A DNA stretch of 64,000 nt from CAZQKW01 sp964594075 (GTDB lineage Bacteria > Desulfobacterota > WTBG01 > CAIYCZ01): contig CAZQKW010000010.1 in NCBI GenBank assembly GCA_964594075.1, positions 17,871 through 81,870 of the forward strand, written 5' to 3'. Under the pieces are notes generated by a model. The model was not told the DNA's origin, made no database searches, and saw only the letters and a program-made list of their open reading frames with translations. Positions 36,457-45,542 of the stretch are shown here, piece after piece. Both the position numbers and the translations under genes were made by a program. Every line of letters begins with the position of its first letter. Positions within the stretch are counted from its first letter, which is position 1.

Positions 36457-38508
36457 CTACCGCAATTCTATCAGCGGCTGGAATGGCAATTCTTCTTTTT
36501 CCCTGCTAAGCTGTGTGTGAAAATATTGGAATTTGATAATACTTTCTTCACCATGGCATCTAACACACAACCCGTTTAAAACATCAGGCCGTAAAAAACT
36601 GTCTGCCGCACCGCCTTCTACCTCTTTCCCCGGCCCTTTTTCTGCACCCTTTTTCCATACGTGCGGATTGTGACAGGTAGAACATACAATATAGCCGCCC
36701 TCCGCAAACTCTCCTTCATCAGTATAAATAGGAAAAGCATTGTTCACCAGATCATAATAAATCAGATCGGTACTGGATTTTTCTAAAACTACCTGCCGGG
36801 TAAGAGCCCCGGGGTGAAATGCATAGACCGGCACTTTTTCCTCTGCATTTTTTCCTGGCGCATGGCAGCCGGTACATATTTGAATCATGAAGCTGTCGTG
36901 GTAATCCCCGATCTTATCCTTCCACGTATCCAGCCGGGAAGGACCAAGCGGCGCTGACCACAAAAATTTCTTTTGCGGCGCATTATGTGCACTATGGCAT
37001 GAGCTGCATACGCCGCTGGTTTTGAGATTTTGCTGAAGCACATTCGTATAGTTCTGGCTGGTGATTCGCAAATCATGATCTGTCCCCACAATGCTTCCTT
37101 GATACTTATGGCAGGAAACACATACCGCCGATGGATCGGTTGGTGAAAGACGCAGAAATTTCCCGGCTTTTCTGTCTCTCTTACCCTCGCGATCATGAAG
37201 TGGAGCTGGATTATGAACATCATGGCAGGTAAAACACCGAATAATACCATTAGCAACCCGGTTGCCCCGATCATCTGAAAGCGGCAGAAGTTTGGTATTT
37301 GCCTGCGGAGTCACTTTTACTCCGATTGGATGTGAATAGTCTTTAGGTACAGCTTTTTCCCCGCATGCTCCTGCGGCATGACAACTCGTGCAAAAATCAT
37401 CAGGAGTTTTAATGCCTCCCTTTACCTGACGCGCCCAGATATACCGCTCTGTCCCCTGATGGACAAGATGACACGGTGAACATGTACCTGATTCAGCGGC
37501 ACGGATACCGTGGATGTTCATTTCCTGCGGCGCCGATACTTTTAAATCATGGCTTGAGTGCAGGATATCTTGTTTATTCCGATGACACTGGCTACAAAGC
37601 GAATCCCGCTCATTATGGTCGGCCAGCAGAACTTTTTGGTCTATAGCTCGATGTGGCTTATGGCAGGTTCGGCAGACCAGCACGCCTCCTTTACCCCTGA
37701 ATACGTCTTCGCCACAACTCCATTTTTTCGGTATCTGGGCGGCCATTCCCGGAGATACATCTACCGGATGGGAATAACGCGGCGCACTGCCGGTTTTCAC
37801 CATAAGAGGACTTTTGCCATGACACACTTCACAGAGCACCGAACGGCTCAAAGGATCTTCTATGGGGAGAATAAGCCGCTGGTTTGAATATCCGCCATGG
37901 GATGTATGACAGGTTTCACAAATAACCACGTCCCGTGTCCCTTTGCCCAACTTTCCGCCTGCTATAATGATAGATTCAGGTGTTTTTTTTACCTCAATGT
38001 CAATGGGGTGATTTCCTTTTTCTAAACCTCCCACCATTTCAACGTGACACTCTTTGCAGAAAGACGAGTTTTCATTCCGTTTTCTAAGAAAAAACGAAAA
38101 TTGCAGACCCTCCTCAAAGCTCACCGCATGCGGCGTATGGCATGTGGTACACTGCATTTGACCCTTTTCATCCAGTGGAAAATTAGGCGGGATTCTGATG
38201 TGCTGTGATGGTACAACTCCAATTTGATGTCCGGGATCATTGCAAATGCGATCTCGCGAATCACGCACTGAGCCATCATGGCATGAGAGGCACATTTCTT
38301 TGCTGCCCACTACTTCCTGTTCCTGCAAAGGTGCAAGTGGGGTTCCGCGATGTTCAACATAAAAAGTATATACCCACCGATAATGGCAAATAGCGCATTT
38401 TTTTGCCGTGTCAGCCTGGCGCGGTGCACGCAACTGGGCATGTGCTCCGGAACCCAAAAAGCACAGAAACAGCGCGCTCAAAATCAGCATACATTTCTTC
38501 AAATACAT
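36457..38508 (-). CDS. 16-haem c-type cytochrome
   Basis: An exported cytochrome of 683 residues, with a signal peptide (LKKCMLILSALFLCFLGSGAHA). I count 16 CxxCH motifs from CAICH to CVRCH, many followed by a Pro-His or Ala-His pair (CTTCHTPH, CRTCHKPH, CSTCHNPH) as in the doubled-CxxCH domain. ATG 38508 gives a clean signal peptide with two lysines; a GTG at 38532 is the alternative. Neighbours are a triheme cytochrome upstream and a 15-haem cytochrome downstream. Together they could form a long electron wire away from the inner membrane; that is inference. Confidence 0.92.
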   Translation of the reverse strand: MYLKKCMLILSALFLCFLGSGAHAQLRAPRQADTAKKCAICHYRWVYTFYVEHRGTPLAPLQEQEVVGSKEMCLSCHDGSVRDSRDRICNDPGHQIGVVPSQHIRIPPNFPLDEKGQMQCTTCHTPHAVSFEEGLQFSFFLRKRNENSSFCKECHVEMVGGLEKGNHPIDIEVKKTPESIIIAGGKLGKGTRDVVICETCHTSHGGYSNQRLILPIEDPLSRSVLCEVCHGKSPLMVKTGSAPRYSHPVDVSPGMAAQIPKKWSCGEDVFRGKGGVLVCRTCHKPHRAIDQKVLLADHNERDSLCSQCHRNKQDILHSSHDLKVSAPQEMNIHGIRAAESGTCSPCHLVHQGTERYIWARQVKGGIKTPDDFCTSCHAAGACGEKAVPKDYSHPIGVKVTPQANTKLLPLSDDRGNRVANGIIRCFTCHDVHNPAPLHDREGKRDRKAGKFLRLSPTDPSAVCVSCHKYQGSIVGTDHDLRITSQNYTNVLQQNLKTSGVCSSCHSAHNAPQKKFLWSAPLGPSRLDTWKDKIGDYHDSFMIQICTGCHAPGKNAEEKVPVYAFHPGALTRQVVLEKSSTDLIYYDLVNNAFPIYTDEGEFAEGGYIVCSTCHNPHVWKKGAEKGPGKEVEGGAADSFLRPDVLNGLCVRCHGEESIIKFQYFHTQLSREKEELPFQPLIELR

Positions 38509-38550
38509 AAAACAATAAAACCTTAATCCCACATTCCGGTCCTGAAAATC

Positions 38551-39375
38551 CTATTTAAATTTCTCCTCAAAAACTTGCGGAAGATAAAATACATCATAGT
38601 TCGTAAGCATACCGCCTATTTCCATTTTTACCAGTTGGTTTGTGCGAGCGGCATCAAAACCCAGTTCTTTAAAATTCATTATGCCATCCGCTTTATGGCA
38701 TTGCGAACACTTAATAAATTCATTAAGTTCTGTTTTACCGTGAAGTCGGTCAACAATTTGCTTTTTCTGTTCAGGTGAAAGCCGGTCCTGATTTTTCATA
38801 TACATTTTCGCTTCCTGTATGATTTCAGCAGTATCAATTGACGCTACCATGCTCCAAGAATCATTGATTTTAGTCAGCGGTGTTAATTTTGAATAGTGAT
38901 CATCAGTTTCAGCAAAAAGGCCACTTGACATGTCTATCTCGGTACCATAAGGTTTGCCTTGGGGGTTAATATCGGTAGGGTTAATCCAAACAAACTTAAC
39001 CATGCCGTGCTCAAATTTCAGATGGCAGGATTGACAAGTAAGGAATTCGGTATGAAGGTTCATGATTGCTTTTGCCTTTTTATTTTTGCCGTGCGGATAG
39101 GGCGAATGGCAAATTAAGCAACTTGATTTTTCCGCCCATGCTTCAAGGTTAATGTCTTCAGTCACGAGATGAAAATGTTCATGTTTTTGTTTATGTTCCT
39201 GTTCTTTTATACGCAGCGTTTGGAATGAGAGCTCCTTGGTTTTAGGTTTGGGAGGCTCTTTGCGGCGTTCAAATTGGACTCTGAAAGTTAAATATCCGCT
39301 CAAAAGTGCAGAAAGGACAATGATAATGATAAAAACCAAAACATCTTTGACGCGAAGTTGTTTTTGATTATTCAT
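38551..39375 (-). CDS. membrane-anchored triheme cytochrome, copy A
   Basis: A 274-residue protein with an uncleaved N-terminal helix (VLVFIIIIVLSALLSGYL) and a periplasmic domain with three CxxCH motifs (CLICH, CQSCH, CSQCH). It is a paralogue of the protein at 42729-43574: both share NLHTEFLTCQSCH / NMHTFFLSCETCH and a C-terminal block FKELGFDAARTNQLVKMEI / YRELGYNETRSADLSRIEI. Its start overlaps the end of the c-b fusion gene by 8 bases, so it probably takes electrons from that protein. Confidence 0.9.
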   Translation of the reverse strand: MNNQKQLRVKDVLVFIIIIVLSALLSGYLTFRVQFERRKEPPKPKTKELSFQTLRIKEQEHKQKHEHFHLVTEDINLEAWAEKSSCLICHSPYPHGKNKKAKAIMNLHTEFLTCQSCHLKFEHGMVKFVWINPTDINPQGKPYGTEIDMSSGLFAETDDHYSKLTPLTKINDSWSMVASIDTAEIIQEAKMYMKNQDRLSPEQKKQIVDRLHGKTELNEFIKCSQCHKADGIMNFKELGFDAARTNQLVKMEIGGMLTNYDVFYLPQVFEEKFK

Positions 39376-41242
39376 TGCGCTGCACTTCTTGCACCAGCTT
39401 GTCTTCCTCGCATATGGCTAAGCCTTCTCTCACCTGACGCTCATATTCAAGAAAGTGCTCTTCTATTTGATGATCTTTGGTAATACGGCCGTTCCAGAAT
39501 GCCCATTGTATGGGGAACCGACCAGGGGCGCCATGCACATTGTAAAGATGCCAGAGGGTAATCACCAGAAACGCAAGAACCGATTCATCAGCATGCAGCA
39601 GCCGCAGCAAGTTAAAGGTGACTTTAGGATAGGGAAGATAATTCACCATAGTTTCGGGGAACAGCAAACACACACCGGACAAAGTAAGCACCGAACAACC
39701 CCAGATCATTGCCAGATAATGAATCTTTTGTTTATACATAAACTTTTCCATCCGCGGCCGTGAACGCTCAAGGCCAAGGAAATAGCGGATATCAAACAGG
39801 AGATCGCGGAGATCCTTCAACAGTGGAAATTGAGTTCTCCGGATATCAAATGTCCCATTTTTAATTTTCTTAAGTGATCCAAAGATCAGCACCAGTAAGT
39901 GATATACGCAATTCAGTGTGAACAAGATTGCATTAATGCGATGGACAACACGGGTTATGTTAATTCCGCCCATCAAGTTTATAACTTCATGAGAAATAGG
40001 CGAGTTGTGAAAGTATAAGGGTAAACCAGTGGCAACTGCAACGGTGAACGTAATACCCACGACAAAATGATTAATGACAATATGGAGTGAATAGCGGGGA
40101 TAATCACCACGGGGATTAAAATCTACATACCGGTGCAGATTGGGAATACGACCGAGATATGTTTCGCCGGGTAGTAATGGTTTGGAGAGTTTTTGAGGAA
40201 CACGGAACCAGCGGAAAAACCGTGCGTCATGATTACGCAGCCGTGCGTAGGTTTCCATACCCATGAGACTAAAAAGAAAAAACAACGTGAACCACATAAC
40301 CCCCTGCATGGCAGATTCAATAATCGTGATTTCTATGCCTTTGTCCTTATCCTTACTCAGATGACTATCAATGGCTGATATTTTAGCAATCGCGAGAGGA
40401 TGGCATCCGCCCGCCTGGCAGGTGCGGTAGCGATTATCTGGATGAATTGATGACGCCGGGTCGGATGCTGGCAAAATATTATGTATCGTGGTTCCTGCAT
40501 GACAGTTGGTACAATCTGCAGTATTTTGACCGCCGAGTTGCAAAATACGGTAATGAATAGTCTCCTTATAGGTTTCAACAACTTCAGCGCGAGCGCCCGT
40601 AAATCCCATAACGTTTTGAAAATCTTTATCGCCATGACAGCTTGCACAGAGTTCCACGATTTCAAGCGGCTTTCGTACATGTTTGCGCTTGAAGCGATGA
40701 TAAATATGTATAAAAATTTCCCTTAAACCCTGTTCCTTATGACAGTTCAAACAGCGTCGCAATACGGCATCTGATGGCACTTCTTCTGATAACTCATATA
40801 CCTCGTCCGAGTGACAATATTTACAATCAGGCTTGAGCTGGGCTATCTCAGGCGGGTCTTCAGTTTTGACGCCGTGAACGCTCTTTCGATAATTTTCTGC
40901 CACCTCCCGATGAGAAAAAGCACCGCCGCTCAGGAGCTTCCATTTATCAATGTGACATTCTTTAGCGCAATCAACTCGTTGTGCCGTTTTCTTGTGCGGC
41001 ACCTGATCAATATCAATATGGCAGTCAACACAGGTTACATTGCGGTGTATTGATTCATTATGCAGCTTTGCATCCACATAATAGTTGTGCAGAACACCTT
41101 GTTCATCATAGCCCCGAAGTCTGCGGTATTTATGACAAAACAGGCAGTTTTCGGGATCACGGGCATATGAAATAGAACAACATATCAACGGCAGTAACAC
41201 GAGACCAAAAAAATACATAAACATAATATTTCGCTGATTCAT
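39368..41242 (-). CDS. octaheme c / cytochrome b fusion, CbcL-like quinol oxidase candidate
   Basis: A 624-residue inner-membrane protein. Residues 1-25 are a signal peptide. The periplasmic part (about 30-300) has six CxxCH motifs plus CAKECH (CX3CH) and CQAGGCH (CX4CH). The second half is an FdnI/HydC-like cytochrome b with histidines in HIVINHFVVG, RVVHRINAIL and VITLWHLYNVH. The same architecture is found in Geobacter CbcL, which passes quinol electrons to periplasmic cytochromes at low potential. The ATG overlaps the NHL gene's stop (ATGA). Its two halves correspond to the separate proteins at 44367-45542 and 43661-44380. Confidence 0.9.
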   Translation of the reverse strand: MNQRNIMFMYFFGLVLLPLICCSISYARDPENCLFCHKYRRLRGYDEQGVLHNYYVDAKLHNESIHRNVTCVDCHIDIDQVPHKKTAQRVDCAKECHIDKWKLLSGGAFSHREVAENYRKSVHGVKTEDPPEIAQLKPDCKYCHSDEVYELSEEVPSDAVLRRCLNCHKEQGLREIFIHIYHRFKRKHVRKPLEIVELCASCHGDKDFQNVMGFTGARAEVVETYKETIHYRILQLGGQNTADCTNCHAGTTIHNILPASDPASSIHPDNRYRTCQAGGCHPLAIAKISAIDSHLSKDKDKGIEITIIESAMQGVMWFTLFFLFSLMGMETYARLRNHDARFFRWFRVPQKLSKPLLPGETYLGRIPNLHRYVDFNPRGDYPRYSLHIVINHFVVGITFTVAVATGLPLYFHNSPISHEVINLMGGINITRVVHRINAILFTLNCVYHLLVLIFGSLKKIKNGTFDIRRTQFPLLKDLRDLLFDIRYFLGLERSRPRMEKFMYKQKIHYLAMIWGCSVLTLSGVCLLFPETMVNYLPYPKVTFNLLRLLHADESVLAFLVITLWHLYNVHGAPGRFPIQWAFWNGRITKDHQIEEHFLEYERQVREGLAICEEDKLVQEVQRNE

Positions 41243-42195
41243 TGTTTAACATCAATATCTTTATCAGAAATTTGATATACCCATACGCGGTTTGCAATCA
41301 TATCTACCACATACAGTCTTTGGCGGTCATCAATTGCAATACCTACAGGTGTTTTCCATTTGACTATCGTGCCTGATTCATCTCCAAGCACTGACAAAAA
41401 AATTCCGTACCGGTTAAATACCTGTATAACGCCTAAATAGCTGTCACTAACAAAAACCCGATTGTCTTTGTCCACGCACACGCCCTTGGGTCGGTAAAGC
41501 TGACCCACATCAACGCCCCACTCGCCGATCGTGCTGAGTGCCCTGCCCTTCGGCTCCCATGCCTGCACGCGGGTATTGATCACGTCAACAATTAAAACCG
41601 AGGAGTCGTTTGCCACGGTTATAAAAAATGGGTAGCGGAACTCCTGGCGGCCCTCGCCCTCTCTTCCCCACGTATCTATATATGCAAATTTATCAAATGC
41701 ATATAAATGAACTTGATGGTTGTCATTGTCAACCACGTAGATTCTATTGCGTTTCTCGTCAATCGCCAAATCAACCGGATCACTTAAATGCGAGGAACTT
41801 TTTGATCTCTGAATGACAAATTCGCTCAGCACCCTGCCCTCTGGATCAAAAACCTGAACACGGCGGTTTCCGGTGTCTGACACAAATACTCTACCTGCAC
41901 TGTCAATGGCCAACCCGAGAGGAGATTCAAACTGACCTTTGGCACTTCCCTTTTTGCCAAAGGAAAATAGGTAGGTTCCTTTTTCATTGAAAACCTTGAC
42001 CTGGCTGTTCACACCATCAAGCACATAAATTTTATAGTCTTTGCCAATTGCCACGTCACTGGGCTGCAGAAAGCCGTGTTCAATATAAAACATTTGGTGT
42101 AATGGTGTGATTTTATAAGCATGCACCATTCGCGGAGCAAGCAGACATAATGCTGTGCTCAGCATGAAAAGTATTAGATTTCTTTTGGCCATCAT
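41239..42195 (-). CDS. secreted NHL-repeat beta-propeller protein
   Basis: A 318-residue protein with a signal peptide (residues 4-25) and about six NHL repeats, each with a pattern like PVGIAID or PKGVCVD followed by RVFVSD or RLYVVD and a VQVF/VWVY ending. NHL propellers bind protein or other ligands and often accompany multiheme cytochromes in electron-transfer loci. ATGA overlaps link it to the decayed triheme gene upstream and to the c-b fusion downstream. A scaffold or docking role is inferred. Confidence 0.9.
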   Translation of the reverse strand: MMAKRNLILFMLSTALCLLAPRMVHAYKITPLHQMFYIEHGFLQPSDVAIGKDYKIYVLDGVNSQVKVFNEKGTYLFSFGKKGSAKGQFESPLGLAIDSAGRVFVSDTGNRRVQVFDPEGRVLSEFVIQRSKSSSHLSDPVDLAIDEKRNRIYVVDNDNHQVHLYAFDKFAYIDTWGREGEGRQEFRYPFFITVANDSSVLIVDVINTRVQAWEPKGRALSTIGEWGVDVGQLYRPKGVCVDKDNRVFVSDSYLGVIQVFNRYGIFLSVLGDESGTIVKWKTPVGIAIDDRQRLYVVDMIANRVWVYQISDKDIDVKQ

Positions 42196-42392
42196 TTAAG
42201 CGACTGCCGTTCTGGTTCTAAAAACTTAGGTGTGTGAAACACCTCATATTGTTCAATCATTTTTGTAATCTGATCGCTTGCCACTATGGCAACCCGTACT
42301 TCGGAATAGGCCTGCTTTAATCCCATTTGCCGAGCATTTGGTCGTATTTTGTCCTGCAGGCCCGAATCAGTCAGTTTCTTTATATAAATTTT
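42192..42392 (-). pseudogene. remnant of a third triheme cytochrome gene (C-terminal part)
   Basis: A 66-codon open stretch ends with TGA overlapping the NHL gene's ATG, as a functional operon gene would. Its peptide (RQMGLKQAY..., then TKMIEQYEVFHTPKFLEPE) matches the C-termini of triheme copies A (GGMLTNYDVFYLPQVFEE) and B (VKMIKEYNDF). Reading farther upstream in the same frame gives LTGLIDEWELVEYH between two stop codons (to about 42470), which loosely resembles the preceding part of copy A. No CxxCH motif survives. A decayed, haem-less copy is the best explanation. Confidence 0.65.
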
Positions 42393-42728
42393 TTAGTGGT
42401 ACTCCACCAGTTCCCATTCATCTATTAACCCGGTCAGCAAGTCGCCCCCCGTGAGGAATACTACCGGTGATAGTTATACATCATAATAGTGCCCAATAAA
42501 AAAACTATGCACGCAATGTTCAACAAATTGCCCGAAGAGTGCCATAGTAAACACAGACAAATTAATATATTCTGATTTTAATTTTATGTTAATAAGCACC
42601 GGCCGCGCACCTTGATTAATTTGATTTTTATAAATGATGAGAAAAATAGTGGGAGGTGGCCAATATACCTGCGCAATCGCTTTTAATAAATTTTAATAAA
42701 ATATCCGAGGGACACAATTGTTGCCGCT
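42393..42728. other. AT-rich spacer with probable decayed coding sequence
   Basis: About 340 bases between triheme copy B and the remnant of a third copy. The part near 42393-42560 reads as decayed coding sequence on the minus strand in the same frame as the remnant; the rest is AT-rich and holds nothing I recognise. Confidence 0.35.
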
Positions 42729-43574
42729 CTATTTGTTTTCCGAATGAAAAAAAAATGGGAATTTAAAGTCATTATATTCTTTAATCATTTTTACAATTTC
42801 AATGCGCGAGAGATCTGCAGAGCGGGTTTCATTATATCCAAGCTCGCGATAGTTTAAATATGCCTGCTTACTGTGGCACTCTTCGCAGGTTACCGGCCGA
42901 GAAGAAATATGTTTCATCAGTTGCTTTTTGATCGTCTCTTTCTGTTCAGTAGAATATGTGTCCTTATGCTTCATAAAATCAAGCGCTAATGCCGTTTCAG
43001 GGAATTTATCAAGGCGTTCGAATTTCCCATCTATAAGCCTAACCGGAACTATTTTAGCGCCATAGTTCTGGTACTCTCCCTTGACTGCTTTCAATTCCAT
43101 GCCACTGGTATCATCAAACCACTTAAATTTTATGTCAGCACTTGATTCTCGTCTGATATGACAGGTTTCGCATGATAGAAAAAACGTGTGCATGTTATAA
43201 TAGGATCTAAACAATTCAGACTTATAATGACAAAAATTTCCATGGCAACGCAGACACAGCGGTGCAGTCGAGATATTGGTGGCAACCTGTGATTCTGATA
43301 CATGAAATTCACCGGCTCCGATTTTATGGCTTCTTTTTTGTGTAAATCGTTCCTCTACAATTTCTGCTTTGCGCTGAATGGTGCTGCGCGGCTGAAAATA
43401 AAGAAAACGTGCAAGGCAGTAAAGACAGACCACAATTGCTGCCAAAGCCACATATCCAAGCAGATTATATATTAGCTGTAGTAGAGGATTTCTCAATTTA
43501 TAATCCGGAACATCAGGGTTTAAGAATTTGAGGATGCGAACGAAATGACCGCCGGGCCCACTGCCACCATACAC
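42729..43574 (-). CDS. membrane-anchored triheme cytochrome, copy B
   Basis: A 281-residue protein with one membrane helix (LLGYVALAAIVVCLYCLARFLY, residues about 38-59) and three CxxCH motifs (CLRCH, CETCH, CEECH). Paralogue of 38551-39375, with the same haem spacing and C-terminal block. It follows the cytochrome b gene by about 85 bases on the same strand, the same relation copy A has to the fused protein. It probably relays electrons from the octaheme/cytochrome b pair. Confidence 0.9.
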   Translation of the reverse strand: MYGGSGPGGHFVRILKFLNPDVPDYKLRNPLLQLIYNLLGYVALAAIVVCLYCLARFLYFQPRSTIQRKAEIVEERFTQKRSHKIGAGEFHVSESQVATNISTAPLCLRCHGNFCHYKSELFRSYYNMHTFFLSCETCHIRRESSADIKFKWFDDTSGMELKAVKGEYQNYGAKIVPVRLIDGKFERLDKFPETALALDFMKHKDTYSTEQKETIKKQLMKHISSRPVTCEECHSKQAYLNYRELGYNETRSADLSRIEIVKMIKEYNDFKFPFFFHSENK

Positions 43575-43660
43575 TTGAGTGAATAATAATCATTAATGAA
43601 CATACCCTTTCACCCTCGTGCCCGCCGCCGCGCCGCAGTCCCGCGATGACACAGCCAAAT

Positions 43661-44380
43661 TCACTGTTCGCTTTTCATCATCCGCTCATATTCAAGCGGA
43701 TGTTCTTCCTTCATTTCATGTTCAGATATTTTACCGTTAAGCCATACCGTTGACATGGGAAACTTTCCCGGTTTTAAATGAACCTCATAAAAATGCCACA
43801 CCATAATGGCAGAAGTGGCAAGAATTGCCTCCATGGTGTGCACCAGAATAGAAACGTCAATGATAAACTTTGAAAAATATTCTTCAAACCAAAGAAATAG
43901 GCCCGTCACAGTAATAATGATACTGCCTATAATTCCGGTCCAGTATTCCAGCTTTTCTTTATAATTAAACCGATCAAAACGTGGTTTTTGATGCCTCAAC
44001 TTCAAATAATAGGCCACATTCTTTCCCGCGTCTTTTATATCCTGAAATCGCGGCATAATGTCATACAAAAAACTTCTTCCCGGTTTCGTTAGCAGCATGT
44101 ACCATGCCTGATACAGCATGTTCACCATCATGATGACGGCAGCAATACGATGAATTATACCTCGCCAGAAAAATACTTGTTCCCGATATTGCCCAAATAG
44201 TTGAACCCACTCTTCCGGCAGTTCAACCATAAAACCCGTAACTGCCAGCAGAATAAATGTTGACCAGGTCAGATGATGCTGCAAACGTTCATGAAGGTTC
44301 ATACGTATAAAATATCGCTGTTCATCATGCATAGGATAACTCGAATGAATTGGCGGGAAATGATTATTAGTGCTGCTCAT
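43661..44380 (-). CDS. FdnI/HydC-like cytochrome b
   Basis: A 239-residue integral membrane cytochrome b with four helices and histidines in HERLQHHLTW, GIIHRIAAVIMMV and IMVWHFYEVH, positions used for haem b in formate dehydrogenase gamma and hydrogenase HydC subunits. Start set at ATG 44380 because GGGGAG lies 8 bases upstream; it overlaps the octaheme gene by 14 bases. It equals the C-terminal half of the c-b fusion at 39368-41242. Likely exchanges electrons with the quinone pool, and is a possible membrane partner for the formate dehydrogenase. Confidence 0.92.
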   Translation of the reverse strand: MSSTNNHFPPIHSSYPMHDEQRYFIRMNLHERLQHHLTWSTFILLAVTGFMVELPEEWVQLFGQYREQVFFWRGIIHRIAAVIMMVNMLYQAWYMLLTKPGRSFLYDIMPRFQDIKDAGKNVAYYLKLRHQKPRFDRFNYKEKLEYWTGIIGSIIITVTGLFLWFEEYFSKFIIDVSILVHTMEAILATSAIMVWHFYEVHLKPGKFPMSTVWLNGKISEHEMKEEHPLEYERMMKSEQ

Positions 44381-45542
44381 GATAATGTCTCCCCGCGCGT
44401 ATTTCTCTGCGCGTAGCAAAATAATCAAGTATCTGATGAATAATCATGGCGCTGATTAGAAAACCAATTAAACACATATAAAAATATTTGATCAGAACCA
44501 GAACAATGTTCTGGTAAGGTTGTCGTTCGCCTACATCTACGGTGACCAGTGCTGTCAGTAGTGACTGAAACGGTTTTAATCTTCCTTTTTCAATACTCTC
44601 TTGAAGATTCAATTTTTTTTGAGTGGTATCAAAAAGACCGGCTTTAAACTGAATAGGATGAACTTCTCCGCTGGCAAAACGAGACGTGGCATTTGGATGA
44701 CACGACTGTGCGCCTCCGATATTGCTGCAGGTGCGCACCAGATTCTTTTCGTGTATTGCAGAACGCTCATCCTCTTTGCGCATAATCTCATGAGAAAGAT
44801 AACCAACTGGTGCATGACAGTTTATGCAGTTGGGCGCATTAGGATCGCCAAATTTCAATGCCTGCCAGTGAAAGGTATCCCGGAATGTTCCCACAGTCTT
44901 TAATCCATGCCGGGACATCCGTTCTTCGTCATCATGGCATGAAGCGCATAATTCCACCACCCGTTGAGAAGAACGTCTTTGATAAAGCCGCTCTATAAAG
45001 TGATGAAAAAAAGTGTCTGCCCATACATTGTTGCTATGACACCCCAGACACCGATCCATAACTTCCCGTATAATTTCTCCACTGCGATGATAGAGGTCAT
45101 TGACTGCATGATAGATGGTATTTTCGTGGCAATAAATACAGGTTGGAAGGTCCTCAACATGTTTTTTTATTTTACCCTGCTCTGTTTTGCCATGAACGCT
45201 CAACTCATATTTTTCAATCATCGGTGCATGTGAAAATGGCTTGTTCGTGGATGGTTCAATAAGGTGACATTCATTTGCACAATCAACCTTTTTTACGACG
45301 CCATGGGGAAATTTTTCAATCCCTGCATGACATTCAGTGCAGCGTATGTTCCCATGAACCGACCGATTGTAAAGATCGTTATTTATATAATAGATGTGTT
45401 TATTCCCCGACTCATCAATTCTGCCAAGGCCTGAATATTTGTGACAGAGAAGACAGTTTTCTTCATCAACTGCCCACGAAAGAGGCAGAAAATAAACGAA
45501 ACAACATAACGTTATAACTATACTACGCGTCAGGTTTTTCAT
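44367..45542 (-). CDS. octaheme c-type cytochrome with C-terminal membrane anchor
   Basis: A 391-residue protein with a signal peptide and a C-terminal helix (FYMCLIGFLISAMIIHQIL). It has six CxxCH motifs, a CX3CH (CANECH) and a long last site CSNIGGAQSCH (CX8CH) where the paralogous fusion has CX4CH. It matches the N-terminal half of the fusion at 39368-41242 motif by motif. ATG 45542 overlaps the upstream gene's TGA (ATGA), which fixes the start. With the cytochrome b that follows it forms a split version of the CbcL-like module. Confidence 0.92.
   Translation of the reverse strand: MKNLTRSIVITLCCFVYFLPLSWAVDEENCLLCHKYSGLGRIDESGNKHIYYINNDLYNRSVHGNIRCTECHAGIEKFPHGVVKKVDCANECHLIEPSTNKPFSHAPMIEKYELSVHGKTEQGKIKKHVEDLPTCIYCHENTIYHAVNDLYHRSGEIIREVMDRCLGCHSNNVWADTFFHHFIERLYQRRSSQRVVELCASCHDDEERMSRHGLKTVGTFRDTFHWQALKFGDPNAPNCINCHAPVGYLSHEIMRKEDERSAIHEKNLVRTCSNIGGAQSCHPNATSRFASGEVHPIQFKAGLFDTTQKKLNLQESIEKGRLKPFQSLLTALVTVDVGERQPYQNIVLVLIKYFYMCLIGFLISAMIIHQILDYFATRREIRAGRHYHEQH

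Noticed and set aside
43605..43650. GC-rich CCGCCGCGCCGC stretch between cytochrome genes as a possible REP or terminator
   Set aside because: No clear stem with a T-run and no second copy seen.
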